DNA from: Bacteroidota bacterium
Lineage (GTDB): Bacteria > Bacteroidota > Bacteroidia > Bacteroidales > P3
Reading direction: 5' to 3'
DNA: 64,000 nt
Assembly: GCA_023415495.1 (NCBI GenBank)
Contig: JAEZKK010000024.1
Coordinates: 1 to 64,000, forward strand
Below, one piece after another: positions 45,587 to 54,461 of this stretch. Positions within the stretch are counted from its first letter, which is position 1, and each line of letters opens with the position of its first letter. The notes beneath the pieces are model-generated. The model was not told the DNA's origin and made no database searches. It worked only from the letters and a program-made list of their open reading frames with translations. The translations under genes and the position numbers were made by a program.

Positions 45587-45988
45587 CTAATTGGAATCAA
45601 AATCTGGGATTTCTTTTTCCAATCTATAATTCAATTCTTCTTCATTCCTACTTAAACAATAAGTCTCTTTGCCGTTTGTTACAATGAAATACTTGGCCTT
45701 AATACTATGGCTATAAATTGAAATTTGATCTATTACGTTTTGATTAATTGGGATATGTGGAGCTTTGCATTCTATAAGCATAAATGGAGTAAAATCTCTT
45801 CTATATACAAGTATATCATATCGCTTTATTAGATTATTTACTCTAATTTGCCCCTCTACTGAAAAAAGAGAAAGAGGATAGCTCTTACTCTCTATCAAAT
45901 ATGATATCAAATTCTGTCTAACCTCTTCCTCTTCGGTATTTACAATATACTTCTTTCTAATTCTGCAAAATACTCTGTCCTTATTCAT
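45587..45988 (-). CDS. Stand-alone HsdR-N-like endonuclease-fold protein
   Basis: A 133-residue protein resembling the N-terminal domain of type I restriction R subunits (HSDR_N_2). A nuclease-like core is seen as VNNLIKRYDILVYRRDFTPFMLIECKAPHIPI, where Asp and Glu-x-Lys match the PD-(D/E)xK pattern, followed by QISIYSHSIKAKYFIVTNGKETYCL. No helicase or other restriction genes adjoin it. The ATG at 45988 is 13 bp after the topA stop, so the two are co-transcribed. Such single-domain proteins are widespread in Bacteroidota; the function is unproven. Confidence 0.78.
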   Translation of the reverse strand: MNKDRVFCRIRKKYIVNTEEEEVRQNLISYLIESKSYPLSLFSVEGQIRVNNLIKRYDILVYRRDFTPFMLIECKAPHIPINQNVIDQISIYSHSIKAKYFIVTNGKETYCLSRNEEELNYRLEKEIPDFDSN

Positions 45989-46001
45989 AATAAGAAAACT
46001 A

Positions 46002-48383
46002 TTATTCTGTTTTTTTGCTCTTAGTTGTCTTCTTTGAAGTTGTAGTTTTCTTTGCTGCTGAAGTTTTCTTTGTAGTAGTTGTTTTCTTAGCGGTAGTTTT
46101 CTTCTTTGGAGAAGCATCTATAATCCTTTGACATTCTTCCTGCGAAAGCTCTTCTATATTAGTTTGCTTAGGTATTTTAATATTATTTCCATTATACTTA
46201 ATATAAGGACCATACATTCCCTCAAGCACCTCAATTTCTCCAAAGCTTTTTAAAACTTTCTTCTCTTTGCTTGGAGCATTATCAATTAAATCAATACATT
46301 TTTCTAATTCAATTGTGTAAGCATCCTCAGTTTTCGGAATAGATATATTCTTAGAGCCATGTTTAATATAAGGACCAAATCGTCCTACGTTAACAGTTAT
46401 AACTTCTCCCTTATACTCTCCAAGATTCCTTGGCATATTAAATAAGACTAAAGCCTGCTCAAGGGTTATATCATCAATTCTTTGGTCTTTTCTCATACTT
46501 GCAAATTTTGGTTTAGTCTCTTTATCTTTTGAAACCTCCCCTATTTGAACCATAGGTCCAAAACGTCCAATCCTTGCATATACATTTTCGTTTGTTTTAG
46601 GGTCTTTCCCAAGCAATCTTTCTCCAGAAGCTTTTTCTGAATTTTCACTCGACTCGGTAACAGTTTTATGAAAAGGAGTATAGAATTTATCCAGCATCTT
46701 TCTCCAATCCATTGCTCCACGAGCTATATCATCAAATTTCTTTTCTATCTCGGCAGTAAAATTATAATCAATAATATCTTTAAAATTCTGAACCAAAAAA
46801 CCATTTACAATTATTCCAATATCAGTTGGAATAAGTTTTGATTTCTCTGCACCAAAATTCTCACTTGCTTTTACTTCTTTAATTTCATTCTTACTTAAGG
46901 TCAATATTTCTACATCTCTCTTTTTTGCAATCCTATTTTCAGAAACTACATATTCTCTTTTCTGAATAGTAGAAATAGTTGGAGCATAAGTAGATGGTCT
47001 TCCAATACCCAAATCTTCAAGTTTCTTCACAAGCATAGCCTCATTATATCTTGGAGGAGGATTAGTAAATGCTTGAGTTGCCTTAGTTAAGAGCATCTCT
47101 AAATTATCGTTATTCTTTAAGTTTGGTAAAAGAGTAATATTATCATCTGTATTTTCTTCATCGTCTTTAGAAACAGAATAAACTTTCAAAAAACCATCAA
47201 AAATAATTATTTCTCCTTGAGCATTGTATTTTTCCTTTCTTGAGGAAATATCAATACCTATATTTGTCCTCTCAAATTTTGCATCCGCCATTTGAGAAGC
47301 AATTGTTCTTTTCCAAATCAAATCATAAAGCTTTTGGCACGAAGAATCCAAATCAATATTTTTATTATTAAAATATGTTGGTCTTATTGCCTCATGAGCT
47401 TCTTGAGCTCCTTTAGTTTTTGTTGCAAAATTTCTAGCCTTATGATATTCCTTACCAAATGCTGTTTCTATTTCATCTTTAGCCATACTAATTGCTAAAG
47501 AAGAAAGATTAACTGAATCAGTTCTCATATAAGTAATATGTCCTGCTTCATAAAGTTTTTGAGCTAAAAGCATTGTTCTTGAAACAGCATATCCTAATTT
47601 TCTTGACGCTTCTTGTTGTAGTGTAGATGTAGTAAAAGGGGGTTGTGGAGATTGTTTTGCTGGTTTTTTCTCAATAGAACTAACTATAAATTCAGCTCCA
47701 ATAGAATCTTTCAGAAATTCTAAAACTTCCTCTTTGGTTTCAAATTTCTTATTTAAATTAGCATTAAGGAGTTTACTATCCCTTTCTCCTTTAAAAGATG
47801 CAATAACCTTATAATATGTAGTTGATTTAAAACTTTTAATCTCTTCTTCTCTTTCAACAATCAATCTTACTGCAACAGACTGAACTCTACCTGCGGAAAG
47901 AGCAGGTTTAACTTTTTTCCATAGAACAGGAGAAATCTCATAACCTACAATTCTATCTAAAATTCTTCTGGCTTGTTGGGCGTTAACTAAGTTAATATCA
48001 ATTTGTCTTGGATTCTCTACGGCTCTAAGTATTGCTGATTTGGTAATCTCATTAAATACTATTCTCTTTACTTTTTCATCTGGAAGTCTCAAAGCTTCTT
48101 TTAAATGCCATGCAATTGCCTCCCCCTCGCGGTCTTCATCGGATGCTAACCATATTGTTTCTGCTTTGTCTGCTTCCTTTAATAATTCAGAAACAACCTT
48201 TGTCTTATCTTGTGAAATAGAATAAATTGGTTCAAAATCATTATCTATTTCTATACTTATTTTATTTTTTTCAAGGTCTCTAATATGTCCAAAACTGGAT
48301 TTTACTATAAAGTCTTTTCCTAAAAATTTTTCTATCGTTTTTGCCTTTGCTGGAGATTCAACTATAACGAGATTCTTTGCCAT
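46002..48383 (-). CDS. topA: DNA topoisomerase I
   Basis: A type IA topoisomerase that relaxes negative supercoils. The TOPRIM domain opens with LVIVESPAKAKTIEKFLG and has SDEDREGEAIAWHL (acidic Mg residues, about 81-94). The nucleophile Tyr285 is in GHITYMRTDS. C-terminal topoisomerase repeats (YARIGRFGPMVQIG, VGRFGPYIKHGS, YGPYIKYNG) replace Cys4 zinc fingers. The tail (residues ~760-793) is a run of Lys and Thr, common in Bacteroidota TopA and likely DNA-binding. The 793 residues are full length. Confidence 0.96.
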   Translation of the reverse strand: MAKNLVIVESPAKAKTIEKFLGKDFIVKSSFGHIRDLEKNKISIEIDNDFEPIYSISQDKTKVVSELLKEADKAETIWLASDEDREGEAIAWHLKEALRLPDEKVKRIVFNEITKSAILRAVENPRQIDINLVNAQQARRILDRIVGYEISPVLWKKVKPALSAGRVQSVAVRLIVEREEEIKSFKSTTYYKVIASFKGERDSKLLNANLNKKFETKEEVLEFLKDSIGAEFIVSSIEKKPAKQSPQPPFTTSTLQQEASRKLGYAVSRTMLLAQKLYEAGHITYMRTDSVNLSSLAISMAKDEIETAFGKEYHKARNFATKTKGAQEAHEAIRPTYFNNKNIDLDSSCQKLYDLIWKRTIASQMADAKFERTNIGIDISSRKEKYNAQGEIIIFDGFLKVYSVSKDDEENTDDNITLLPNLKNNDNLEMLLTKATQAFTNPPPRYNEAMLVKKLEDLGIGRPSTYAPTISTIQKREYVVSENRIAKKRDVEILTLSKNEIKEVKASENFGAEKSKLIPTDIGIIVNGFLVQNFKDIIDYNFTAEIEKKFDDIARGAMDWRKMLDKFYTPFHKTVTESSENSEKASGERLLGKDPKTNENVYARIGRFGPMVQIGEVSKDKETKPKFASMRKDQRIDDITLEQALVLFNMPRNLGEYKGEVITVNVGRFGPYIKHGSKNISIPKTEDAYTIELEKCIDLIDNAPSKEKKVLKSFGEIEVLEGMYGPYIKYNGNNIKIPKQTNIEELSQEECQRIIDASPKKKTTAKKTTTTKKTSAAKKTTTSKKTTKSKKTE

Positions 48384-48404
48384 ATATACATACTATTTTG
48401 GCTG

Positions 48405-48412
48405 CAAAAGTA
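48405..48412 (-). promoter_or_regulatory. -7 box of topA
   Basis: CAAAAGTA on the top strand is TACTTTTG on the coding strand, 22 bp before the ATG. Confidence 0.5.
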
Positions 48413-48455
48413 CAATAAAAAATACTTTTAATAGAAAAATACCAGATTTTTAAGA

Positions 48456-49100
48456 TTAAAACATTAGAGTAGCTGAAACAAACCAACCTTTATATTTCCC
48501 AATATCTTTATTTAAACCAGAGCTTTGAACAAGGATTTCATTAAAATCAAAAGGGTGAGAAACATTATGCATATAACCCAAACCCAATTGTAATGTCTTG
48601 AAAAACTTAAATCCTACTGAATAGTTCATGCCCCAATTAAAAGGTTTAGATTCAAAAACTATATTATTGAATCCTGAATCAATATCTTTAAATTCAATAT
48701 CACTACCTATTATTTTCAAATCAAAATAAGGTCCTACGCTAATAAATGCAGATAATATTTTATCCATTCCTGGCAAACAAAGTCGATACTTTAAGTTAAT
48801 TGGAAGAGATAAATATCCTTGTTTATAACTCTTTTCAACTTCCTGTATCGAAACTGATGACATAGTTAAAAGGGCTGAGCCCTCTATTCCTAATCCAAGC
48901 ACAGGTATCATTGCCTCTGCATTGATACCTGCGTAAAAATATTGTTTTGTTTGAAAAGAAAAATCATCGAAACTTGGATTTTTAAAATCAAATTTCTCAA
49001 TATTTACAGGCACCATTACTCTTACACCCCAATCAAATTGAGATTTTGCTACTAATGAAAAGAAGAAGAGTAAAACAAAAATAGCTAATTTTTTTTTCAT
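48456..49100 (-). CDS. Outer-membrane beta-barrel protein (PorT-like)
   Basis: A 214-residue protein with a signal peptide (MKKKLAIFVLLFFFSLVAKSQ) and a series of barrel strands (FDWGVRVMVPVNIEKF, YFYAGINAEAMIPVLGLGIEGSALL, NLKYRLCLP, NWGMNYSVGFKFFKTLQLGLGYMHN) ending GWFVSATLMF with a terminal aromatic. It resembles the PorT/OMP_b-brl_2 family, some members of which support T9SS; which subgroup is not clear. It is divergent from the large T9SS cargo gene. Confidence 0.78.
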   Translation of the reverse strand: MKKKLAIFVLLFFFSLVAKSQFDWGVRVMVPVNIEKFDFKNPSFDDFSFQTKQYFYAGINAEAMIPVLGLGIEGSALLTMSSVSIQEVEKSYKQGYLSLPINLKYRLCLPGMDKILSAFISVGPYFDLKIIGSDIEFKDIDSGFNNIVFESKPFNWGMNYSVGFKFFKTLQLGLGYMHNVSHPFDFNEILVQSSGLNKDIGKYKGWFVSATLMF

Positions 49101-49168
49101 ATCACTTACTCTTTTAATTATATATATTGTTTAGTATTTGTAATAACAAGTATTTCAAATGTTTTTTG

Positions 49169-49176
49169 TAATTTTG
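49169..49176 (+). promoter_or_regulatory. -7 box of the large T9SS cargo gene
   Basis: TAATTTTG lies 28 bp before the ATG; no clear -33 element. Confidence 0.45.
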
Positions 49177-49204
49177 TTGTTACAAATACAAACCCTAATA
49201 TATT

Positions 49205-52200
49205 ATGTTTAGATTAATTCTAATTATTTGTTTATTGGTTTTATTTCCTGCAAAGTTAATACATTGCAATGAAAATGAAAAAAAAATCCTCAAATATATT
49301 GAGAACAACGGTCAATGGGAAGAGAATATTTTATATAAATCATCTTTCAAGAATGGTTTTGCGTATGTTGAAAAAGATGGTATTGTATTTGTAATAAATG
49401 AAGAAAAAGCTACATGCAATCATGAACATAAGTCTCAAGAGCATAGCAATGAGTTAATAAAAAAACATGCGTTTAAACTAGAATTAATTAATGCAAATAA
49501 AGGGATTAGAATTAAAGGTGAAGGAAAATCAATTAACTATTATAATTTCTTTATTGGAAATGATTTATCTAAGCACAGAAGCAATGTACATGATTATAAA
49601 AAAATTGAATATAAAGAGGTTTATAATAATATTGATTGGATTGTATATTCAGAAAACTCTAACTTTAAACATGATTTTATTATTAAAAAAGGAGGAAAGA
49701 TTGAAGATATTTCTATTAGATATAAAGGAATTGAAAAAATAAGAATTGAAAAAGGAAACCTAATTCTTTTTACAAATATTGGAAGAATTACAGAATTAAA
49801 ACCAATTGCCTTTCAAATTATTAATGGTATAAGAAAAGAAATACCTGTTGAATTTATTATTAATAAAGATAAGACCATTAGTTATAAAGCTGGTAATTAT
49901 GATAAGAGCTATGATTTAATTATCGATCCTCAATTAATTTTTTCTACTTATTCAGGCTCCTATTCAGATAATTGGGGGTTTTGTGCTACCTATGACAAAA
50001 AAGGCAATTCTTATTTAGGAGGAATAACTAATGGAGGAAGTTATCCAACAACTCTTGGAGCTTTTGACGAAACATTTAATAGCGGAACATGGGATATTTC
50101 TATTACAAAATTTAATCCAAATGGTAATCTATTAATTTTCTCTACATATTTAGGCAGTTCTTCAGCTGAGATGCCTCATTCAATGATAGTAAACGAATTT
50201 GGAGAATTAATTGTTTTCGGAACAACTGGAGGCGGAAATTTCCCTACAACAAATAATGCTTATCAAAATGTCTTCAAAGGAGGGACCTATATTAAATATG
50301 CTAATTCTCTTGAGTTTGGCAGCGGTGTAGATATGTTTGTAGCCAAATTTAATTCAAGCGGAACAATACTTATGGGTTCAACTTTTATCGGAGGAAGTGA
50401 TAATGATGGTATAAACTTTCTTCAAAGATTTAATTCTATACCAAGCCTTGTCTCTAATGGGAATGACTCCTTATACTCTAATTATGGAGACGGAGCAAGG
50501 GGAGAAATAATTACAGATGATCAGAATAATGTTTATATTGGTTCATGTACTTATTCAAATGATTTCCCAATTACCAATAATGCTTTCCAACAAAATTTTG
50601 CCGGTATTCAGGATGGAGTGGTTTTTAAATTAGACTATTCTCTTTCCAATCTTTTATTTTCTTCATATATAGGAGGTAGCCAAGAAGACGCAGTTTATTC
50701 AATAGATACTGATAATGAGTACAAACTATATATAACTGGAGGGACTGTTTCTCATGATTTTCCAACAACTCCAGGAGCTTATAATACAAGTTTTAATGGA
50801 GGAAGTACAGATGGATTTTTGTCATTAGTTTCTTATAATGGCTCCAACCTTATAGCCAGTACATATTTTGGTTCACCAAATTATGACCAATCATATTTTG
50901 TAAGAACTGATAATTTTAATCATCCACATATTTTTGGTCAAACTAAAGCAGTTGGCAGTACACTTATAAATAATGCTACATACGCTATTCCTAATAGTGG
51001 TCAATTTGTTACTAAGTTTATTCCCAACCTTTCTAATATAGTTTGGAGTACAGTATTTGGTAATGGAAATGGGAAGAAAAATATTTCTCCTTCCGCCTTT
51101 GCTGTAGATATTTGTGGAAGGATATATTGTTCAGGTTGGGGAAGTTTCGGTGAATTATCTACTTTAAATTTTGAAACAACTCCAGATGCTTACCAAGCAA
51201 ATACCGATGGACATGATTTTTATTTTATGTGTATAGACTCAAGTGCCTCTAACTTAGAATATGCTACCTTCTTTGGAGAACTCAATAATAATGATCATGT
51301 TGATGGTGGTACAAGTAGATTTGATAAATTTTCTACTATTTATCAAACTGTTTGTGCTGGATGTGGAGGGAGTGATGATTTCCCAACTACAACAGGAGCA
51401 TATTCTCAGGTTAATAATTCTAATAATTGTAATGCTGCGATGATTAAATTCAATATACATAATGATTATGCTGTAGCTGATTTTGACTATCCACAAATTG
51501 GTTGTGCCCCAACAGCTGTAACATTTGTAAACAATGGTCGTGGAACTAGTTTTCATTGGGATTTTGGCGATGGACAAACCTCTACACTTGTTAATCCTAC
51601 TCATAATTATAATAATAGTGGCATTTACACAGTAAGATTAATTGCTTATTGGCCTGGAGGCTGTGTAGAATCAGATACTGCCAGCGTTACATTAATTGTA
51701 ATTGGGGATACAACGCGTTACCTTGATGATATTCATGTTTGTGAAAATAATACTGTTCAAATTGGGATTGAGCCATTGCCTTCTGATAATGTAAGTTTCA
51801 CTTGGCATCCTTCTAATCTTGTGTCAGACCCAAATATTACAAATCCTTTTGTAAATCTTTATTCTGACACTCAATTCAAATTAATAATTACTAATGGTGT
51901 TTGTACAGATACTTTGATTCAAAATGTATTAATAGATTATTTAGATATTAATATTCCTGACACAATTAAAACTTGTAACTCTCCAATTACCCTCAATGCT
52001 AACTACCCTAATGCTGATTCAATTAAAATATCTAAAACGAGAGATTATAGCATTTTATTAAACCAAGATATTTATACAGACTCAGCTAAAATCAATCTAA
52101 CTCAAAAGCAATATATATATGTATTAATTTACGATGGAGAATGTTTTGGCGAAGACAGTACTTTTATTGATTATACTGGGACTAATGTTGAATTAACCAT

Positions 52201-53155
52201 AAACCATATTCGATGTGCTGGAGAAACAAATGGAAAAGCTTTTGCAGATGTTTTAAATGGATTACAACCTTATCAATATTTATGGAGTAATGGTATAAAT
52301 GGAGTTGATAATATTTCAAATCTCTCAGCGGGAGAATATAGTTTAGATGTTATTGATGCAAATGGATGTAGTAATTATTTAGAGTTTGAAATAATCAATC
52401 CTGACACACTTAAAACCAAAATAAGTAAAATCAATAATAATTGCTTTGATGTATGCTCAGGGATGATTACCCTCAATCCATTCGGAGGTTTTTCTCCTTA
52501 TTCATATATCTGGAATAATGGAGATAATATATCAGAAATTGACAGTCTTTGTAATGGTAAATACTCAGTAAAGATTATTGATAATAATGGATGTGAATTA
52601 GATACTTCAATTCAAATTATTAATTTAAACCTTTTCTACGAATTTTGGGCTAAAGCTTCAGAAACTAAGGTATATCCTGGCAAAGAGATTACTTTAATGG
52701 CTAAACCATTAGAAGATGTATATTACCAATGGCAGCCGACAAATGTTGAATCACCAAATAATTATACAACACGAGCATGGCCTCAATCTACTATAATATA
52801 TTGGGTTTTTGCTCATGATGACCAAGGTTGTAAAGGTCAAGCAAATGTTAAGATAGATGTGGAAGAAATAATATGTGGTAAGCCAAATATCTTTGTTGCC
52901 AATATTTTCACTCCAAATGGAGACAGTAAGAATGATATTCTAAGAGTTGAAGGTGATTTTATTGAAAATATTTATTTCGCAATCTTCGACCGTTGGGGAG
53001 AAAAGGTTTTTGAAACTAAGGATAAGAACAAAGGATGGGATGGGAAACACAGAGGGAAAGAATGTATTCAAGGAGTATATTACTATAGATTAGAAGTTGA
53101 ATGTGAAAAGGGTAAGACTTATTTTGGGAGTGGAGATGTAACTCTTGTTAGATAA
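49205..53155 (+). CDS. Large T9SS type B cargo with SBBP, PKD and SprB repeats
   Basis: A 1316-residue surface protein. A signal peptide (MFRLILIICLLVLFPAKLIHC) is followed by the NGQWEENILYKS domain that precedes SBBP repeats, several SBBP blades (STYLGSSSAEMPHSM, SSYIGGSQEDAVYSI and others; about 240-750), a PKD domain at about 765-830 (FHWDFGDGQTSTLVNPTHNY), two SprB repeats (about 993-1065 and 1069-1145, each YxWxNG...GxYSxxxxDxNGC), and a gliding-motility-associated C-terminus at about 1224-1316 (IFTPNGDSKNDILRVEGD...FDRWGEKVFE). It is exported by T9SS and probably acts as an adhesin-like surface filament. Its precise ligand is unknown. Confidence 0.93.
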   Translation: MFRLILIICLLVLFPAKLIHCNENEKKILKYIENNGQWEENILYKSSFKNGFAYVEKDGIVFVINEEKATCNHEHKSQEHSNELIKKHAFKLELINANKGIRIKGEGKSINYYNFFIGNDLSKHRSNVHDYKKIEYKEVYNNIDWIVYSENSNFKHDFIIKKGGKIEDISIRYKGIEKIRIEKGNLILFTNIGRITELKPIAFQIINGIRKEIPVEFIINKDKTISYKAGNYDKSYDLIIDPQLIFSTYSGSYSDNWGFCATYDKKGNSYLGGITNGGSYPTTLGAFDETFNSGTWDISITKFNPNGNLLIFSTYLGSSSAEMPHSMIVNEFGELIVFGTTGGGNFPTTNNAYQNVFKGGTYIKYANSLEFGSGVDMFVAKFNSSGTILMGSTFIGGSDNDGINFLQRFNSIPSLVSNGNDSLYSNYGDGARGEIITDDQNNVYIGSCTYSNDFPITNNAFQQNFAGIQDGVVFKLDYSLSNLLFSSYIGGSQEDAVYSIDTDNEYKLYITGGTVSHDFPTTPGAYNTSFNGGSTDGFLSLVSYNGSNLIASTYFGSPNYDQSYFVRTDNFNHPHIFGQTKAVGSTLINNATYAIPNSGQFVTKFIPNLSNIVWSTVFGNGNGKKNISPSAFAVDICGRIYCSGWGSFGELSTLNFETTPDAYQANTDGHDFYFMCIDSSASNLEYATFFGELNNNDHVDGGTSRFDKFSTIYQTVCAGCGGSDDFPTTTGAYSQVNNSNNCNAAMIKFNIHNDYAVADFDYPQIGCAPTAVTFVNNGRGTSFHWDFGDGQTSTLVNPTHNYNNSGIYTVRLIAYWPGGCVESDTASVTLIVIGDTTRYLDDIHVCENNTVQIGIEPLPSDNVSFTWHPSNLVSDPNITNPFVNLYSDTQFKLIITNGVCTDTLIQNVLIDYLDINIPDTIKTCNSPITLNANYPNADSIKISKTRDYSILLNQDIYTDSAKINLTQKQYIYVLIYDGECFGEDSTFIDYTGTNVELTINHIRCAGETNGKAFADVLNGLQPYQYLWSNGINGVDNISNLSAGEYSLDVIDANGCSNYLEFEIINPDTLKTKISKINNNCFDVCSGMITLNPFGGFSPYSYIWNNGDNISEIDSLCNGKYSVKIIDNNGCELDTSIQIINLNLFYEFWAKASETKVYPGKEITLMAKPLEDVYYQWQPTNVESPNNYTTRAWPQSTIIYWVFAHDDQGCKGQANVKIDVEEIICGKPNIFVANIFTPNGDSKNDILRVEGDFIENIYFAIFDRWGEKVFETKDKNKGWDGKHRGKECIQGVYYYRLEVECEKGKTYFGSGDVTLVR

Positions 53156-53167
53156 ATTAAATTATAT

Positions 53168-53791
53168 ATGGCAAAAAAAGCAAAGTACTATGTTGTTTGG
53201 AAAGGTAGAAAACCAGGTGTCTATCATACTTGGGAAGAATGCAAAAATGAAATTAGCAATTTCGAGAATGCACAATATAAATCATATGATAATCTCTCTC
53301 AGGCTGAAAAGGCATTTTCAGAGAAAGCAGAAAAACATCTTTACGCTAAATCACAACCAAAGCAAACAATTAATCCCACTTCCTCAAGGCCAATTATTGA
53401 AAGTATAGCTACCGACGCAGCTTGTAGTGGTAATCCTGGTCAAATGGAATACCAAGGAGTTTATACAAAAACAAAAAAAAGATTATTCCATTATTACCAT
53501 CCTTATGGAACAAATAATATAGGAGAATTCTTAGGTTTAGTTCACGGACTTTCTTATTTGAAACGCAATAATCTCCCCCAGCCTCTTTACTCCGATAGTG
53601 TTAATGCAATTAAATGGGTTAAGGAGAAAAAATGCAAAACTAAGATGGAGAGAACCAAGGATAACGAAGATTTATTCCAATATATAGAAAGAGCCGAAAA
53701 ATGGCTAAGAGAAAACACCTATACAACAGAAATTCTCAAATGGGATACTGAGAACTGGGGAGAAATCCCAGCAGATTTTGGAAGAAAATAA
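53168..53791 (+). CDS. rnhA: Ribonuclease H with N-terminal viroplasmin-like domain
   Basis: A 207-residue RNase H1. Residues 1-50 are the hybrid-binding, viroplasmin-like domain (KYYVVWKGRKPGVYHTWEECKNEI), known from eukaryotic RNase H1 and common in Bacteroidota. Residues ~80-207 form the catalytic domain: Asp in TDAACSGNPG, Glu in NIGEFLGLVHGL, Asp in YSDSVNAIKW and the final Asp/Glu region WDTENWGEIPADFGRK. It removes RNA from RNA/DNA hybrids. It lies 12 bp after the T9SS cargo gene; read-through is likely but no functional link is seen. Confidence 0.95.
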   Translation: MAKKAKYYVVWKGRKPGVYHTWEECKNEISNFENAQYKSYDNLSQAEKAFSEKAEKHLYAKSQPKQTINPTSSRPIIESIATDAACSGNPGQMEYQGVYTKTKKRLFHYYHPYGTNNIGEFLGLVHGLSYLKRNNLPQPLYSDSVNAIKWVKEKKCKTKMERTKDNEDLFQYIERAEKWLRENTYTTEILKWDTENWGEIPADFGRK

Positions 53792-53858
53792 TCCAAAGAT
53801 TTTTAAATAATAAAGGTGAAGAGTTCTGCACTAAGCCCCCCAGCCAGATTGCAATTAT

Positions 53859-54018
53859 ATGAAACATTTAACCAGAGAGCGAAGATACACAATTTGTAAA
53901 TTAAAAAAAAACCATACAAATAAATACATTGCCGATATTTTAGGAGTCAATAAAAGTAGTATCACTTTTTAATGATTTAATAGATACAATAACGGCTGAC
54001 AATGGAAAAGAAAACTAA
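53859..54018 (+). mobile_element. Relic of an IS30-family transposase gene
   Basis: Codons 53859-53972 read MKHLTRERRYTICKLKKNHT... then YIADILGVNKSSITF and a stop, which is the N-terminal helix-turn-helix of IS30-type transposases. The next frame (53974-54018) reads DLIDTITADNGKEN then stop, matching the DNGKE part of the DDE core that normally lies about 200 residues further on. A large internal deletion and a frameshift have therefore fused the two ends. No inverted repeats were found with confidence. The remainder of the 53792-54461 gap carries palindrome array F and the next promoter. Confidence 0.7.
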
Positions 54019-54207
54019 AATGGGGGTAATTAGACAAAACTTCAAAATTAGCAATACAATTAAATTTATAAATAAACTCAACATTTAATTCATTATTGCT
54101 ATTCTGTTTATTATTTTTCTTCAGCATTAAATCTTTAGACTAAATTCAATTGATCTTCATCCATAATCTATTTGTATTTAATATTATATCTATTAGATAA
54201 ACATATT

Positions 54208-54247
54208 AAAAGAGTGCCATTCTTTTCGACAAAGAGTGCCACTCTTT
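54208..54247. repeat. Palindrome array F, two units, 22-bp spacing
   Basis: AAAGAGTGCCATTCTTT (54209-54225) and AAAGAGTGCCACTCTTT (54231-54247) have centres at 54217 and 54239, exactly 22 bp apart. Weaker dyads flank them: TATC-TATTA-GATA centred 54193 and GAGTTAT-TAGAT-ATAACTC centred 54266. Confidence 0.8.
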
Positions 54248-54427
54248 AGAACTGATGAGTTATTAGATATAACTCCAAGACTAAGTAAATCTTACCCTAT
54301 GATCTATTAAATACAATCGAAATATCAAATCAAAATTACAAATCTCTTAGTCAATAATTATGAATAGTATATAATATCTATTTTAATATATACAATGGAT
54401 TTACTCATTAAAACAGAAAATAATTTA

Positions 54428-54435
54428 TAACTTTG
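54428..54435 (+). promoter_or_regulatory. -7 box of the 319-residue T9SS cargo gene
   Basis: TAACTTTG lies 26 bp before the ATG at 54462. Confidence 0.5.
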
Positions 54436-54461
54436 CACATTTGTATGGATAATTATAGTGT

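Noticed and set aside
45989..46117. N-terminal extension of the HsdR-N-like frame into topA
   Set aside because: This part is the out-of-frame reading of the Lys-rich topA tail and gives only Gln/Arg/Lys/Leu runs.
51254..51604. A 116-codon minus-strand frame inside the large T9SS cargo gene
   Set aside because: It is an antisense shadow within a clearly coding region with domain-level support on the plus strand.
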